Origin: an uncultured Woeseia sp.
GTDB taxonomy: Bacteria > Pseudomonadota > Gammaproteobacteria > Steroidobacterales > Woeseiaceae
Reading direction: 5' to 3'
NCBI GenBank assembly: GCA_937925605.1
Contig: CALALV010000121.1
Span: 1-34,580, forward strand
Length of the DNA: 34,580 nt
The translations under genes were made by a program, and so were the position numbers. Of this stretch, positions 9,393 to 17,736 are shown piece by piece. The first letter of the stretch is position 1. Every line of letters starts with the position of its first letter. Below the pieces are notes generated by a model, which worked only from the letters and a program-made list of their open reading frames with translations, made no database searches and was not told where the DNA came from.

Positions 9393-9929
9393 TCAGCGAT
9401 TGGCGGCCTGGTAGTTCTCTTCGACCGCACGCAGCACGAGCTCGGTGATATTGACCGCGTTGCTCGCGAACAGCACGCCGTCGCCGACGACGAGGTCGAA
9501 GCCGGCGGCCTGCGCGTAGTCCTGCACTTCCTTGAGCAGCGCGCGCTGCAGGTTGCCGAGTTCCTCGTTACGCCGCAGGTTCAGGTCCTCGCGGAATTCG
9601 TTCTGCAGGCGAACGACTTCCCGCTGCAGGTCGCGCAGGTCCTTTTCCGCGTTGCGGCGCTCGGTCTCGCCCATGACGGCGACGTCACGCTGCACCTTCT
9701 CCTGCAGATCCTGGAACTCCTTCTGCTTGGCGAGAATCTCGCGCTGGCGCGGCGCGAACTCCTCTTCGAGCTCGTCCATTGCGGCTTTCGTCTGCGGCGC
9801 ACGGTCCATCAGCACCGGCACGTTGACGAAGCCGATCTTCTGCTCCTGCGCCTCGGCGTGCGTGCCGGCGAATACCGTCAGTCCGACGACCGCCAGTGCG
9901 GTGAGGAGATTCTGCTTCGTGAGACTCAT
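9393..9929 (-). CDS. skp: Periplasmic chaperone Skp/OmpH
   Basis: Skp is a trimeric periplasmic chaperone that holds unfolded outer-membrane proteins on their way to BamA. The start at 9929 gives a clear signal peptide (MSLTKQNLLTALAVVGLTVF, then AGTHAEA before QEQKIG). The mature part begins with the family beta-strand KIGFVNVPVLMDRAPQ, then long charged coiled-coil arms (about residues 55-130), and returns to a closing strand (GFDLVVGDGVLFASNAVNIT). At 178 residues it is about 15 longer than E. coli Skp. It lies 47 bases after bamA and before lpxD, the standard order. The frame open upstream to 10469 is bamA in another frame. Confidence 0.94.
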   Translation of the reverse strand: MSLTKQNLLTALAVVGLTVFAGTHAEAQEQKIGFVNVPVLMDRAPQTKAAMDELEEEFAPRQREILAKQKEFQDLQEKVQRDVAVMGETERRNAEKDLRDLQREVVRLQNEFREDLNLRRNEELGNLQRALLKEVQDYAQAAGFDLVVGDGVLFASNAVNITELVLRAVEENYQAANR

Positions 9930-9976
9930 AAATCGATCCAATTCCCAATTGCCTTGCATGAATTCATCAGGCCTTG

Positions 9977-12376
9977 TCAGAAGGCCTGGCCGATGGAGAA
10001 CTGAAATCTCTCGATTTCGTCTCCGTAAAACCTGTCGTTGCCCGGTTCCTCGTTGAGCGGCAGCGCGTAGCTGAAGCGGAAGAAGCCGAGCGGTGCCAGC
10101 CACTCGACGGCGACTCCAACGGATGCCTTGAGCTCCTCGAAGTCGGGCTCGTAGGAAACCGGGCTGCCGAGCCGGTCGGTGAAGGCGACCTCGCCGGTAT
10201 TGAACACGTTGCCAATATCGTAGAACAGCGCGGCCCGGGTCTTGTTGCTCCATTTGTCGGGCAACGGGATTATAAGCTCTACCTGGTTCGCAACCAACAC
10301 GTTGCCGCCGTAGGGCCGCCCGAAGCTGTCGCGCGGACCCATGAACGACTCCTTGAAGCCGCGGATGGATTCGGGCCCGCCGCCGAAGAATTGCTTGAAC
10401 GGCGGGAGCGCGGTGGTCGATTTCAGGCCCTCGCCGAAGCCGAGCTCCGAGTTGATGCGCAGGGTCCACTGCCCGTAGATCGGGATGTATTTCGTAAAAT
10501 TGTAGCGGGCGGTGAAATATTCGACCTCGCTGCCCGGCACCGACATGCCCAGGAAGAACTGGTGGCGACTGCCGCGGTTGGCGAACAGGCTGCGGTTGCG
10601 GCTGTCGTAGGTCCAGCCGCCGATGATCTCGAACGAGTCGAACTCGGTGCCGAAGAACTGCGTGCCGCCGAAGGAGTCGCGCTGGAAGGTATTGCCGTTG
10701 TTCAGCACCCAGTCCTGGCTTTGCTGCGAGTTGCCGGTCGACGAGAGCAGCTCGGCATTCTGGTAGTTGAAGCCGAGACTCAGCGTCTGGAACTCGGAGA
10801 TCGGGTAGCCGTAGTCCAGGCTGGCGCCCATGCTGGTGGTCGAGAAATCCGACGAGCCGAAGCCGCCGAAGCGGTCGAATTCGCGGTAGTTCAGGGACAC
10901 GGTCCGGCGCACACCGTTCTGCGTCGTGTACGGGTCCGTGTGCGAGATGCTGTAGACCTTCTGGAAGCGCCCGGAGTTGAGCTGCAGCGCCACGCGGTCG
11001 CCGGTACCGAGGAAATTCGTGTGCACGATGCTGCCGTTCAGCAACAGCTTCTGTGACTCGGAGTAGCCGATGCCGCCGCTGAACTGGCCGGGCATGCGGT
11101 ACTCGATGTCGAAGTCCACGTCGACGAGGTCAGGGCTGCCCGGCACCGGCTCCGTCTCGACCTCGACGTTCTCGACGTACGGCAGCCGCTGCAGGCGCAC
11201 TTTCGAGCGATCGACCAGGCGGTTCGACAGGTAGGCGCCCTCGGCCTGCCGCATCTCGCGACGCAGCACCTCGTCGTCGACCTGGTCGATGCCGCTGAAA
11301 TTGATGCGCCGGACGTACACGCGGCTCTGCGGGTTGATGAAGAAAGTGACCGCCGCCTCCTTGCTCTCGTGATCGAGCTCGGGAACCGGCTCGATCTCCG
11401 CGTTCGCGTAGCCTTCCTCGCCGAGGCGGAAGGACATCAGCTCGCTCGACTGCGTCAGCAGGCGCAGGTTGAAGATCGAGCCCGGCTGGGCGAGCACGTA
11501 GGCCCGCAGCTGGGGCTCCGGGACGACCATCTCGCCGACCAGTTTCACCTCGGAGATCGTGTAACGCTCGCCTTCGTGGATGTTGACGGTGACGTAGATA
11601 TCCTTGCGATTGGGCGAGATGGCGACCTGGGTCGACTCGACGCGGAAGTCCGCGAACCCGCGATCCATGTAAAAGGAACGCAGCGTCTCGAGATCGCCCT
11701 CGAGCGACTCCTTCGCATAGCGGTCGTCCTGGCGAATCCACGAAAGCCAGTTCGCGGTATCCAGCGTGAAACCCTCGCGGATCTCGTCCTCGTCGAAGCT
11801 GTCGTTGCCGACGATGTTGACCTGGCGGATGCGCGCGCGATCCCCTTCCTTGACGTTGATCTTGACGCGCACGGTGTTGTTCGGCCGATCGACGACTTCG
11901 GAATCGATCGATACCGCGTATTTGCCGCGGTCGTAGTACTGCTCGCGCAGGAACATCTGCACGTTCTCGAGCACCGAGCGATCGAAGGTCCGGCCGCGGG
12001 CGAGCCCGACGCCGCGCAGCGACGACATCAGGTCCTCGGTCTTGATGTCCTTGTTACCTTCGATCGTGAAGTCCTCGATCGAGGGCCGCTCGCGCACGGC
12101 GACGATCAGCGTGCCGCCGTCCCGGCGCATCTCGATATCGTCGAACAGTCCCTGGTCGTAGAGCGCGCGCACGGCCTCGCGGATGCGCTCGTCGCCCACG
12201 GTATCGCCGACGTTGATGGGCAGGTAGTTGAAGACCGTGCCCTCGGCGATGCGCTGGAGACCCTCGACGCGCATGTCGGTGACCGTGAACTCCTCTGCGC
12301 CGACGGCCGGCGACAGCGCGAGGCCTGCGATTGCGGACAAAAAGAAACGGCGGAGTCTTGTCGAGTCAAGCTGCAT
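9977..12376 (-). CDS. bamA: Outer membrane assembly factor BamA
   Basis: BamA is the Omp85 core of the BAM machine that folds beta-barrel proteins into the outer membrane. The 799-residue protein has a signal peptide (MQLDSTRLRRFFLSAIAGLA, cleaved near VGA/EEF), then five POTRA domains (about residues 25-420; the first starts FTVTDMRVEGLQRIAEGTVF). A C-terminal barrel contains GGPESIRGF, the conserved (V/I)RGF element of loop 6. It ends in FQFSIGQAF, with a terminal Phe as expected of a barrel protein. The ATG at 12376 is preferred over a TTG one codon upstream. rseP lies 24 bases upstream and skp 47 bases downstream. Confidence 0.98.
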   Translation of the reverse strand: MQLDSTRLRRFFLSAIAGLALSPAVGAEEFTVTDMRVEGLQRIAEGTVFNYLPINVGDTVGDERIREAVRALYDQGLFDDIEMRRDGGTLIVAVRERPSIEDFTIEGNKDIKTEDLMSSLRGVGLARGRTFDRSVLENVQMFLREQYYDRGKYAVSIDSEVVDRPNNTVRVKINVKEGDRARIRQVNIVGNDSFDEDEIREGFTLDTANWLSWIRQDDRYAKESLEGDLETLRSFYMDRGFADFRVESTQVAISPNRKDIYVTVNIHEGERYTISEVKLVGEMVVPEPQLRAYVLAQPGSIFNLRLLTQSSELMSFRLGEEGYANAEIEPVPELDHESKEAAVTFFINPQSRVYVRRINFSGIDQVDDEVLRREMRQAEGAYLSNRLVDRSKVRLQRLPYVENVEVETEPVPGSPDLVDVDFDIEYRMPGQFSGGIGYSESQKLLLNGSIVHTNFLGTGDRVALQLNSGRFQKVYSISHTDPYTTQNGVRRTVSLNYREFDRFGGFGSSDFSTTSMGASLDYGYPISEFQTLSLGFNYQNAELLSSTGNSQQSQDWVLNNGNTFQRDSFGGTQFFGTEFDSFEIIGGWTYDSRNRSLFANRGSRHQFFLGMSVPGSEVEYFTARYNFTKYIPIYGQWTLRINSELGFGEGLKSTTALPPFKQFFGGGPESIRGFKESFMGPRDSFGRPYGGNVLVANQVELIIPLPDKWSNKTRAALFYDIGNVFNTGEVAFTDRLGSPVSYEPDFEELKASVGVAVEWLAPLGFFRFSYALPLNEEPGNDRFYGDEIERFQFSIGQAF

Positions 12377-12400
12377 CAATGATTCCGTGTCGGGTCGTGC

Positions 12401-13753
12401 CTAGCCGAGGAGGCGGGCGATGTCGTTGTAGAAGGCGAAGCTCATCAGCAGCAGCAGGGCCAGGATGCCGACCTGCTGGCCCATGATCTGGGCGCGGTCG
12501 GACAGCGGACTGCCCTTCACCAGTTCCACGGTCTGGAAAACGATCTGGCCACCGTCCAGTACCGGTATCGGCAGCAGGTTCAGCACGCCGAGACTGATGC
12601 TGACGATTGCCAGGAAGCGCAGGAACGAATCGAGGCCGGCGCCGGCGGACTCGCCCGCGTACTGCGCGATATTGATCGGCCCGCTGATGTTCTTGATCGA
12701 GACGTCGCCGGTGATCATGCGGCCGAGCATGTTGACCGTGAACGCGGTCGAGGCCCAGGTCTGCGCCACGGCCTCGCTGACCGCGGTCAGCAGCCCGTAC
12801 TGCCGGGTGTACCAGTAGTCGTCGCCCGGGTTGACGACGCCGACGCCGAGCAGCCCGCTCGTCCGGCCGTCGACCTCGCGGCTGCCGAGCGTAACCGACG
12901 CCGAGCGCTCGACGCCGTCACGCAGGAACTCGATCGTCACCTGCTCGTCCGGGCGCGCCGCGACGACGCGCTGCAGGTCGCCGAAAGTCACGATCTGTTC
13001 GCCGTCGATGCGGGTGATACGGTCCCCCGGCTCTATGCCGGCGGCGTGCGCGGCGCCCGTCTCGTCCACGCTGCCGATGTCGGCCGGCGGCTGCCAGGGC
13101 CGGAAGCCGAGCGACTCGAACAGCATGCCGGGCTCGGTCAGGCGCGCCCGGTCAGCGCCGACGATCAGCGTCGCCGTGCGCTCGAAGCCGTCCTCGCCCT
13201 CGACCTCGATAGCCACGCGTCCGTCGCTGACCAGCCGGTCGAGCATCGTGACCAGCACGGCTTCCCAGTCGGCTGCCTCGCGGTCTGCGACGGCCAGGAT
13301 CCGGTCGCCGTATTCCAGCCCGGCCTCGGCCGCGTAGGAACCCGGATCGACCTGGCCGACGGCCGGCCGCACCGTCGGCACGCCGTTCACGAACAGTATC
13401 CAGTAGGCAAGAATCGCAAACAGGAAGTTGAACAGCGGTCCCGCCAGCAGCACCGCGATCCGCTGCAGAACGGGCCGGTCGGTGAACGCGCGGCCGCGGT
13501 CCTGCTCCGGGACCGGACCTTCACGTTCGTCGAGACAGTTGACGCAACACCCCTAGGGGATTGCAGAAATACAATATTCCGTGCGCTCCTTGCCGGCGAT
13601 GCGGGTGAACAGCGGCTTGCCGAAGCCGATCGAGTAGCGCAGCACTTTCATGCCGCACAGCCGGCCGACCAGGTAGTGACCCCATTCGTGCACGGCGACG
13701 AGCACGCTGATGGCCACGACGAACGCGGCGATGCTGAGGAGCAGGTCGATCAT
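12401..13753 (-). pseudogene. rseP: Site-2 intramembrane protease RseP, interrupted by in-frame TAG
   Basis: RseP (S2P zinc metalloprotease) cuts the anti-sigma factor RseA after DegS and clears remnant signal peptides. The frame keeps full family length (about 450 codons), with the zinc site HEWGH at residues 22-26, two PDZ domains, and the second metal-ligand segment LLPIPVLDGGQIVFQ near the end. Codon 67 is TAG (13553-13555). It falls in the most conserved stretch: the family reads EYVIxxIPLGGYVKMLDE, while here it is EYCISAIP, stop, GCCVNCLDE. No net indel exists, and the frame resumes cleanly with REGPVPEQDRGRAF. The lesion region is visibly AT-richer than its surroundings. Either this is a damaged gene or the consensus sequence is wrong here; as read, only residues 1-66 are made. 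The start MIDLLLS at 13753 fits the family N terminus. Confidence 0.85.
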
Positions 13754-13871
13754 GCAGGCATTCCCGGGCGGCATACGGAGACGGACGCTGCCGGAATCAG
13801 ACTTTGACCCGCGCGACCAGTTCCCGCCGAGGCTCGCAGCGCGGCACTGAACGCTGACTGAACGTCGCGGT

Positions 13872-14663
13872 TCACGGCAGCACCCAGGCGAGGCCCAGCG
13901 CGAACAGCGGCGCGGCCGCGGCGATGCTGTCGATGCGATCGAGCAGGCCGCCGTGTCCCGGGAACAGCTTGCCGCTGTCCTTGATGCCGACCGAGCGCTT
14001 GAACACGCTTACGGTCAGGTCGCCGACGATCGAGACCAGCCCGATCGCGATGCAGAACGGCAGCAGCACGGCCGTCGCGATCCCGAAGTACTGTGCGCCC
14101 GCCGCCGCGACCAGGGCGACAGCGACGAGGCCGCCGAGCACTCCTTCCCAGGTCTTGCCCGGGCTCACGGCCGGCGCGAGCTTGACCCGGCCGAAGCGGC
14201 GCCCGGCGAAGTAGGCGCCGATGTCGGCGGACCAGACCAGCAGCAGCAGGAACAGCAGCAGGCCCGCCGACTCCCGGTACAGCAGGTCGAGTGCCAGCCA
14301 GGCGGGCAACAACACGAACACGCCGCCGGCTGCGGCCAGCACGCGCGGCACCGGCGTCGGGTAGAAGAACAGCCAGCCGAGCGCCACGAGCCACCAGGCG
14401 AGCGCGGCCACGAGCACGGTCGTCGCCGCCAGATGGCCGGCGCCGAGCAGCCAGGCGGTGAGCGCGAGCAGGGCGCCGATCGCGGCGGCGTAGGCGTAGC
14501 GTACGCCCGCGCGCTCCGGCGACAGGAAAGCGCCCCATTCCCAGGCGGCGACCAGGATTACCGCCGCCAGCAGTGCGCGGACGAGCGCGGCCGGCGCGGC
14601 GAACAGAACGGCGAGCAGCAGCAGCCCGGCGACGATCGCGGTCAGTATGCGCTGGCGCAGCAC
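13872..14663 (-). CDS. cdsA: Phosphatidate cytidylyltransferase
   Basis: CdsA makes CDP-diacylglycerol from phosphatidic acid and CTP, the entry to all phospholipids. It is an inner-membrane protein with many hydrophobic helices (AGLLLLAVLFAAPAALVRAL, LVALGWLFFYP, and others). The signature is complete: SIVGDLTVSVFKRSVGIKD, then SGKLFPGHGGLLDRIDS. The start is set at GTG 14663 (VLRQRILTAIVAG), one base after the uppS stop. A GGAG element lies 9 bases upstream, and this start matches the usual MLKQRIITA-type N terminus. An ATG at 14699 would overlap uppS by 35 bases and has no ribosome binding site. After cdsA, dxr would be expected but is absent. Confidence 0.95.
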   Translation of the reverse strand: MLRQRILTAIVAGLLLLAVLFAAPAALVRALLAAVILVAAWEWGAFLSPERAGVRYAYAAAIGALLALTAWLLGAGHLAATTVLVAALAWWLVALGWLFFYPTPVPRVLAAAGGVFVLLPAWLALDLLYRESAGLLLFLLLLVWSADIGAYFAGRRFGRVKLAPAVSPGKTWEGVLGGLVAVALVAAAGAQYFGIATAVLLPFCIAIGLVSIVGDLTVSVFKRSVGIKDSGKLFPGHGGLLDRIDSIAAAAPLFALGLAWVLP

Positions 14664-14664
14664 G

Positions 14665-15429
14665 TCAGGCGGCTCCGACCTGCTCGCCGGTGCAGCCATA
14701 GCGGCGCTGCCGGCATGCGTAGTGCGCGAGCGCCGCGTCGAACTCGCGCGTGTCGAAATCGGGCCAGTAGCAGTCGCAGAAATACAGCTCAGCGTAGGCT
14801 AGGTTCCAGAGCAGGAAATTGCTGATGCGCTGCTCGCCCCCGGTGCGGATCATCAGGTCCGGATCGGGCACGCCCGCGAGCGACAGCGCGCCCGCGAACC
14901 GCGTCTCGTCGATCGCCTGCGGATCGAGCCCGCCGTCCCGTGCTTCGGCAGCCAGCGTCTGTGCCGCGCGCACGATGTCCCAGCGCCCCCCGTAGGCGAC
15001 GGCGACAACCAGCGTCAGCCCGCCGTTGTCCGCTGTCATGCGTTCTGCCGCGGCGATTCGCCGGCGCAGCTTGTCGTTGAGCTGTTCCAGCGCGCCGACG
15101 AAGCGCAGCCTGACGTTGTTGCGATGCAGGTCGTCGATTTCGCGCTGCAGCGCTTCGATGAAGAGGTTCATCAGCGTGCCGACTTCCTCGCGCGGCCGGC
15201 GCCAGTTTTCGCTCGAGAACGCGAACAGGGTCAGGTAGCGGATACCCTTTTCGCCGGCGGCCTCGACGATGCGCCGCACGGCCTTGACCCCGTGGCGGTG
15301 CCCGCTGTGCCGCGGGCGCGAGCGCGCCTGCGCCCAGCGGCCGTTGCCGTCCATGATGATCGCCACGTGCCGCGGCAATTCCGCAACCGGTCCGCCGCCG
15401 CTGTCCTCGCTTGTCTGCTCGATCGCCAC
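14665..15429 (-). CDS. uppS: Undecaprenyl diphosphate synthase (cis-prenyltransferase)
   Basis: UppS condenses eight isopentenyl units onto farnesyl diphosphate to give C55 undecaprenyl diphosphate, the lipid carrier for peptidoglycan and O-antigen. The signature HVAIIMDGNGRWAQAR is at residues 21-36, with catalytic Asp27. FAFSSENWRRP and the C-terminal DLMIRTGGEQRISNFLLWN and AYAELYF segments are intact. The length of 254 residues is normal. It starts with GTG at 15429, 11 bases after the frr stop, and no strong ribosome binding site is visible. It consumes the isoprenoid precursors whose synthesis gene dxr is missing next door. Confidence 0.96.
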   Translation of the reverse strand: MAIEQTSEDSGGGPVAELPRHVAIIMDGNGRWAQARSRPRHSGHRHGVKAVRRIVEAAGEKGIRYLTLFAFSSENWRRPREEVGTLMNLFIEALQREIDDLHRNNVRLRFVGALEQLNDKLRRRIAAAERMTADNGGLTLVVAVAYGGRWDIVRAAQTLAAEARDGGLDPQAIDETRFAGALSLAGVPDPDLMIRTGGEQRISNFLLWNLAYAELYFCDCYWPDFDTREFDAALAHYACRQRRYGCTGEQVGAA

Positions 15430-15440
15430 GCCGCTGCCGG

Positions 15441-15998
15441 TCAGATTTCCATCAGGTCTTTTTCTTTCTCGGCGAGGACTTCGTCGATGCGCGCGATGTG
15501 CTTGTCGGTGATCGCCTGTATCTCGTCCTGCGCGCGACGCTCCTCGTCCTCGGAGATCATCTTCTCTTTCTGCAGGTCCTTCAGGTCGCCGAGCGCATCG
15601 CGGCGGATATTGCGGATAGCGATGCGGCCGCCCTCCGCTTCCTGGCGGACGATGCGGATCATGTCCTTGCGCCGCTCCTCGGTGAGCGGTGGCAGCGGCA
15701 CGCGGATCACCGTGCCGGCGGTCGCCGGGTTCAGGCCCAGGTCCGAGCTCATGATGGCTTTCTCGATCGCTTGCACCATGCTCTTTTCCCAGGGCGCGAC
15801 GCTCAGCGTGCGCGGGTCCTCGACGTTGATGTTTGCGACCTGGTTCAGCGGCACCTCGCTGCCGTAGTACTCCACGGTGATGTGGTCGAGCAGGCTGGTG
15901 TGCGCGCGGCCCGTGCGCAGCTTGGTCAGCTCCTGCTTCAGCGAGGCGACACTCTTGTCCATGCGCTCGCGCGCGTCTTTCTTGATGTCGTCAATCAC
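15441..15998 (-). CDS. frr: Ribosome recycling factor
   Basis: RRF splits post-termination ribosomes together with EF-G. The 185-residue length is standard, and the sequence fits throughout: MIDDIKKDARERMDKSVASL at the start, LRTGRAHTSLLDHITVEYYG, and the long helical bundle with RNIRRDALGDLKDLQKEK. It starts with GTG at 15998, 45 bases after pyrH, and is followed 11 bases later by uppS. This order is conserved in bacteria. Confidence 0.97.
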   Translation of the reverse strand: MIDDIKKDARERMDKSVASLKQELTKLRTGRAHTSLLDHITVEYYGSEVPLNQVANINVEDPRTLSVAPWEKSMVQAIEKAIMSSDLGLNPATAGTVIRVPLPPLTEERRKDMIRIVRQEAEGGRIAIRNIRRDALGDLKDLQKEKMISEDEERRAQDEIQAITDKHIARIDEVLAEKEKDLMEI

Positions 15999-16043
15999 GG
16001 TTCTCGGCCCTTAGCGGTCTCTGGATTTAGCCTGCCGGGCGGG

Positions 16044-16766
16044 TCACGCCGTGACCAGCGTGCCCACCTCGCTGTCGGTCATTGCGCGCACCAGCGCATG
16101 GTCCTCGTTCATATTGAAGACGCGCAGCGGCAGGTTGTTGTCGCGGCACATGACGACCGCGGTTGCGTCCATGACCTGCAGCTTGTCGATCAGCACCTTG
16201 TCGAAGGACACGGTGTCGAACATCGATGCGTCGTCGTTGAGTTTCGGGTCCGAGTCGTAGACGCCACCGACCATCGTCGCTTTCATCAGCACGTCTGCGC
16301 CGATCTCGATAGCCCGCAGGCTGGCAGCCGTGTCCGTCGTGAAGAACGGGTTGCCGGTGCCCGCGGCGAGAATGATGACCCGGCCTTTCTCGAGATGCCG
16401 GATCGCGCGGCGACGAATGTAGTCCTCGCAGACCTCGTGGATCTTCAGCGCGGACATCACGCGGGCGAAAACCTGGATGGACTCGAGCGCGTCCTGCAGC
16501 GCCAGCGCGTTCATAACCGTCGCCAGCATGCCCATGTGGTCGCCCGTCACGCGATCCATGCCGGCGCCGGCCAGCCCCGCACCGCGGAAAATATTGCCGC
16601 CGCCGATCACGACCGCGACCTCGACACCGAGCTCGCGTACCTGCGCGATCTCGGCAGCAATGCGGCGGATGACGTTCGGGTCGATACCGTAGTCGAGTTC
16701 GCCCATCAGCGCCTCGCCAGACAGTTTCAGCAACACGCGGCGGTACAGCACCGGACGGTTGCTCAT
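16044..16766 (-). CDS. pyrH: Uridylate kinase
   Basis: PyrH phosphorylates UMP to UDP and is a hexameric, GTP-activated enzyme of the amino-acid kinase fold. The 240 residues include the phosphate-binding start VLLKLSGEALMG, VAVVIGGGNIFRG, MGMLATVMNALALQDALE, and the AAGTGNPFFTTDTAASLRAI loop. It starts with ATG at 16766, 49 bases after tsf. Next to tsf and frr it completes the conserved rpsB-tsf-pyrH-frr set. Confidence 0.97.
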   Translation of the reverse strand: MSNRPVLYRRVLLKLSGEALMGELDYGIDPNVIRRIAAEIAQVRELGVEVAVVIGGGNIFRGAGLAGAGMDRVTGDHMGMLATVMNALALQDALESIQVFARVMSALKIHEVCEDYIRRRAIRHLEKGRVIILAAGTGNPFFTTDTAASLRAIEIGADVLMKATMVGGVYDSDPKLNDDASMFDTVSFDKVLIDKLQVMDATAVVMCRDNNLPLRVFNMNEDHALVRAMTDSEVGTLVTA

Positions 16767-16815
16767 GCGCGTGATTCCGACGTCATCTGCTTTCCCCGAT
16801 GCGGATCCGCGCGCC

Positions 16816-17697
16816 TCAGCCGGCGGCGGAATCCTTGATCTGCTTCATCACTTCCTCGGCGAAGTTCTCCTGCTTCTTCTCGATGCCTTCGCCGACCTCG
16901 TAGCGCTCGAAGCCAGTGACCTTCGCGCCGGCCTTCGCCAGCAGCTTGCCGACCGCGACGTCCGGGTCCTTGACGAAAGGCTGGCCAACGAGCGTAATCT
17001 CTTTCAGGAATTTCGCGACACGGCCGGTGACCATCTTCTCGACGATCTCGGGGGGTTTGCCCGACTCGGCGGCCTGCTCCGCGAAGATGCGGCGCTCGCG
17101 CTCGAGCACGTCCGCCGGCACGCCGTCCTCGTCGACGCAGACCGGGTTGGTCGCCGCCACGTGCATTGCGATGTCCCGCGCAAGCTCGGCATCGCCGCCG
17201 TCCATCGCGACGACCGCGCCGATGCGCAGGCCGTGCGTGTAGCTGCCCAGGTTGTCGCCCGCTTCGATCGCCGCAATGCGGCGAATGCCGATGTTCTCGC
17301 CGACCTTGGCGACGAGCTCGGTGCGCGCGGCCTCGACCGTGCGGCCGTCGCCGAGTTCCGCGGCAGACAGCGCCGCGACGTCGGTGATGCCCTGCTCGAG
17401 CGCCAGTGCGGCCACCGCCTCGGCGTAGGCCGTGAAGTTGTCGTCCTTCGCGACGAAGTCGGTCTCGGAATTGACCTCGACCAGCACGGCGCGCTGGCCG
17501 TCGGACGCCACCACGATCCTGCCCTCGGCCGCGACCCGGCCGGACTTCTTGTCGGCCTTCGCCTGCCCGGACTTGCGCAGGGCTTCCACGGCCTGGTCCA
17601 TGTCCCCGTCCGCCTCGACGAGGGCCTTCTTGCATTCCATCATGCCCGCGCCGGTGCGGTCGCGGAGCTCCTTAACCATTGATGCGCTGATCGCCAT
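16816..17697 (-). CDS. tsf: Elongation factor Ts
   Basis: EF-Ts exchanges GDP for GTP on EF-Tu. The protein has 293 residues (E. coli 283). The N-terminal UBA-like domain reads SMVKELRDRTGAGMMECKKA, and the EF-Tu contact motif is EVNSETDFVAKDDNFTAYAE. The C-terminal part ends in RYEVGEGIEKKQENFAEEV. It is 39 bases after rpsB and surely co-transcribed with it, as in most bacteria. In E. coli the pair is repressed by S2 acting on the rpsB leader; a candidate leader structure is listed here too. Confidence 0.97.
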   Translation of the reverse strand: MAISASMVKELRDRTGAGMMECKKALVEADGDMDQAVEALRKSGQAKADKKSGRVAAEGRIVVASDGQRAVLVEVNSETDFVAKDDNFTAYAEAVAALALEQGITDVAALSAAELGDGRTVEAARTELVAKVGENIGIRRIAAIEAGDNLGSYTHGLRIGAVVAMDGGDAELARDIAMHVAATNPVCVDEDGVPADVLERERRIFAEQAAESGKPPEIVEKMVTGRVAKFLKEITLVGQPFVKDPDVAVGKLLAKAGAKVTGFERYEVGEGIEKKQENFAEEVMKQIKDSAAG

Positions 17698-17736
17698 CTT
17701 CTCGATACCTCGGTTGTTCGCTCGTTGCCGGTCGCC

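Noticed and set aside
13553..13555. TAG in rseP as a recoded (read-through) codon
   Set aside because: Four genes here (lpxA, pstA, rpsB and rseP itself) end in TAG, so it works as a stop. The cluster of other substitutions around it is not explained by recoding, and no recoding element was recognised.
13550..13559. Palindrome CCCCTAGGGG as an insertion or recombination site
   Set aside because: No net length change, no target duplication and no mobile element nearby; it may simply be part of the substitution cluster.
13775..13871. Remnant of a deleted dxr
   Set aside because: One frame ends in RRELVARVKV and another stop overlaps the rseP start as ATGA, faintly like a lost dxr tail. The match is too short and weak to claim.
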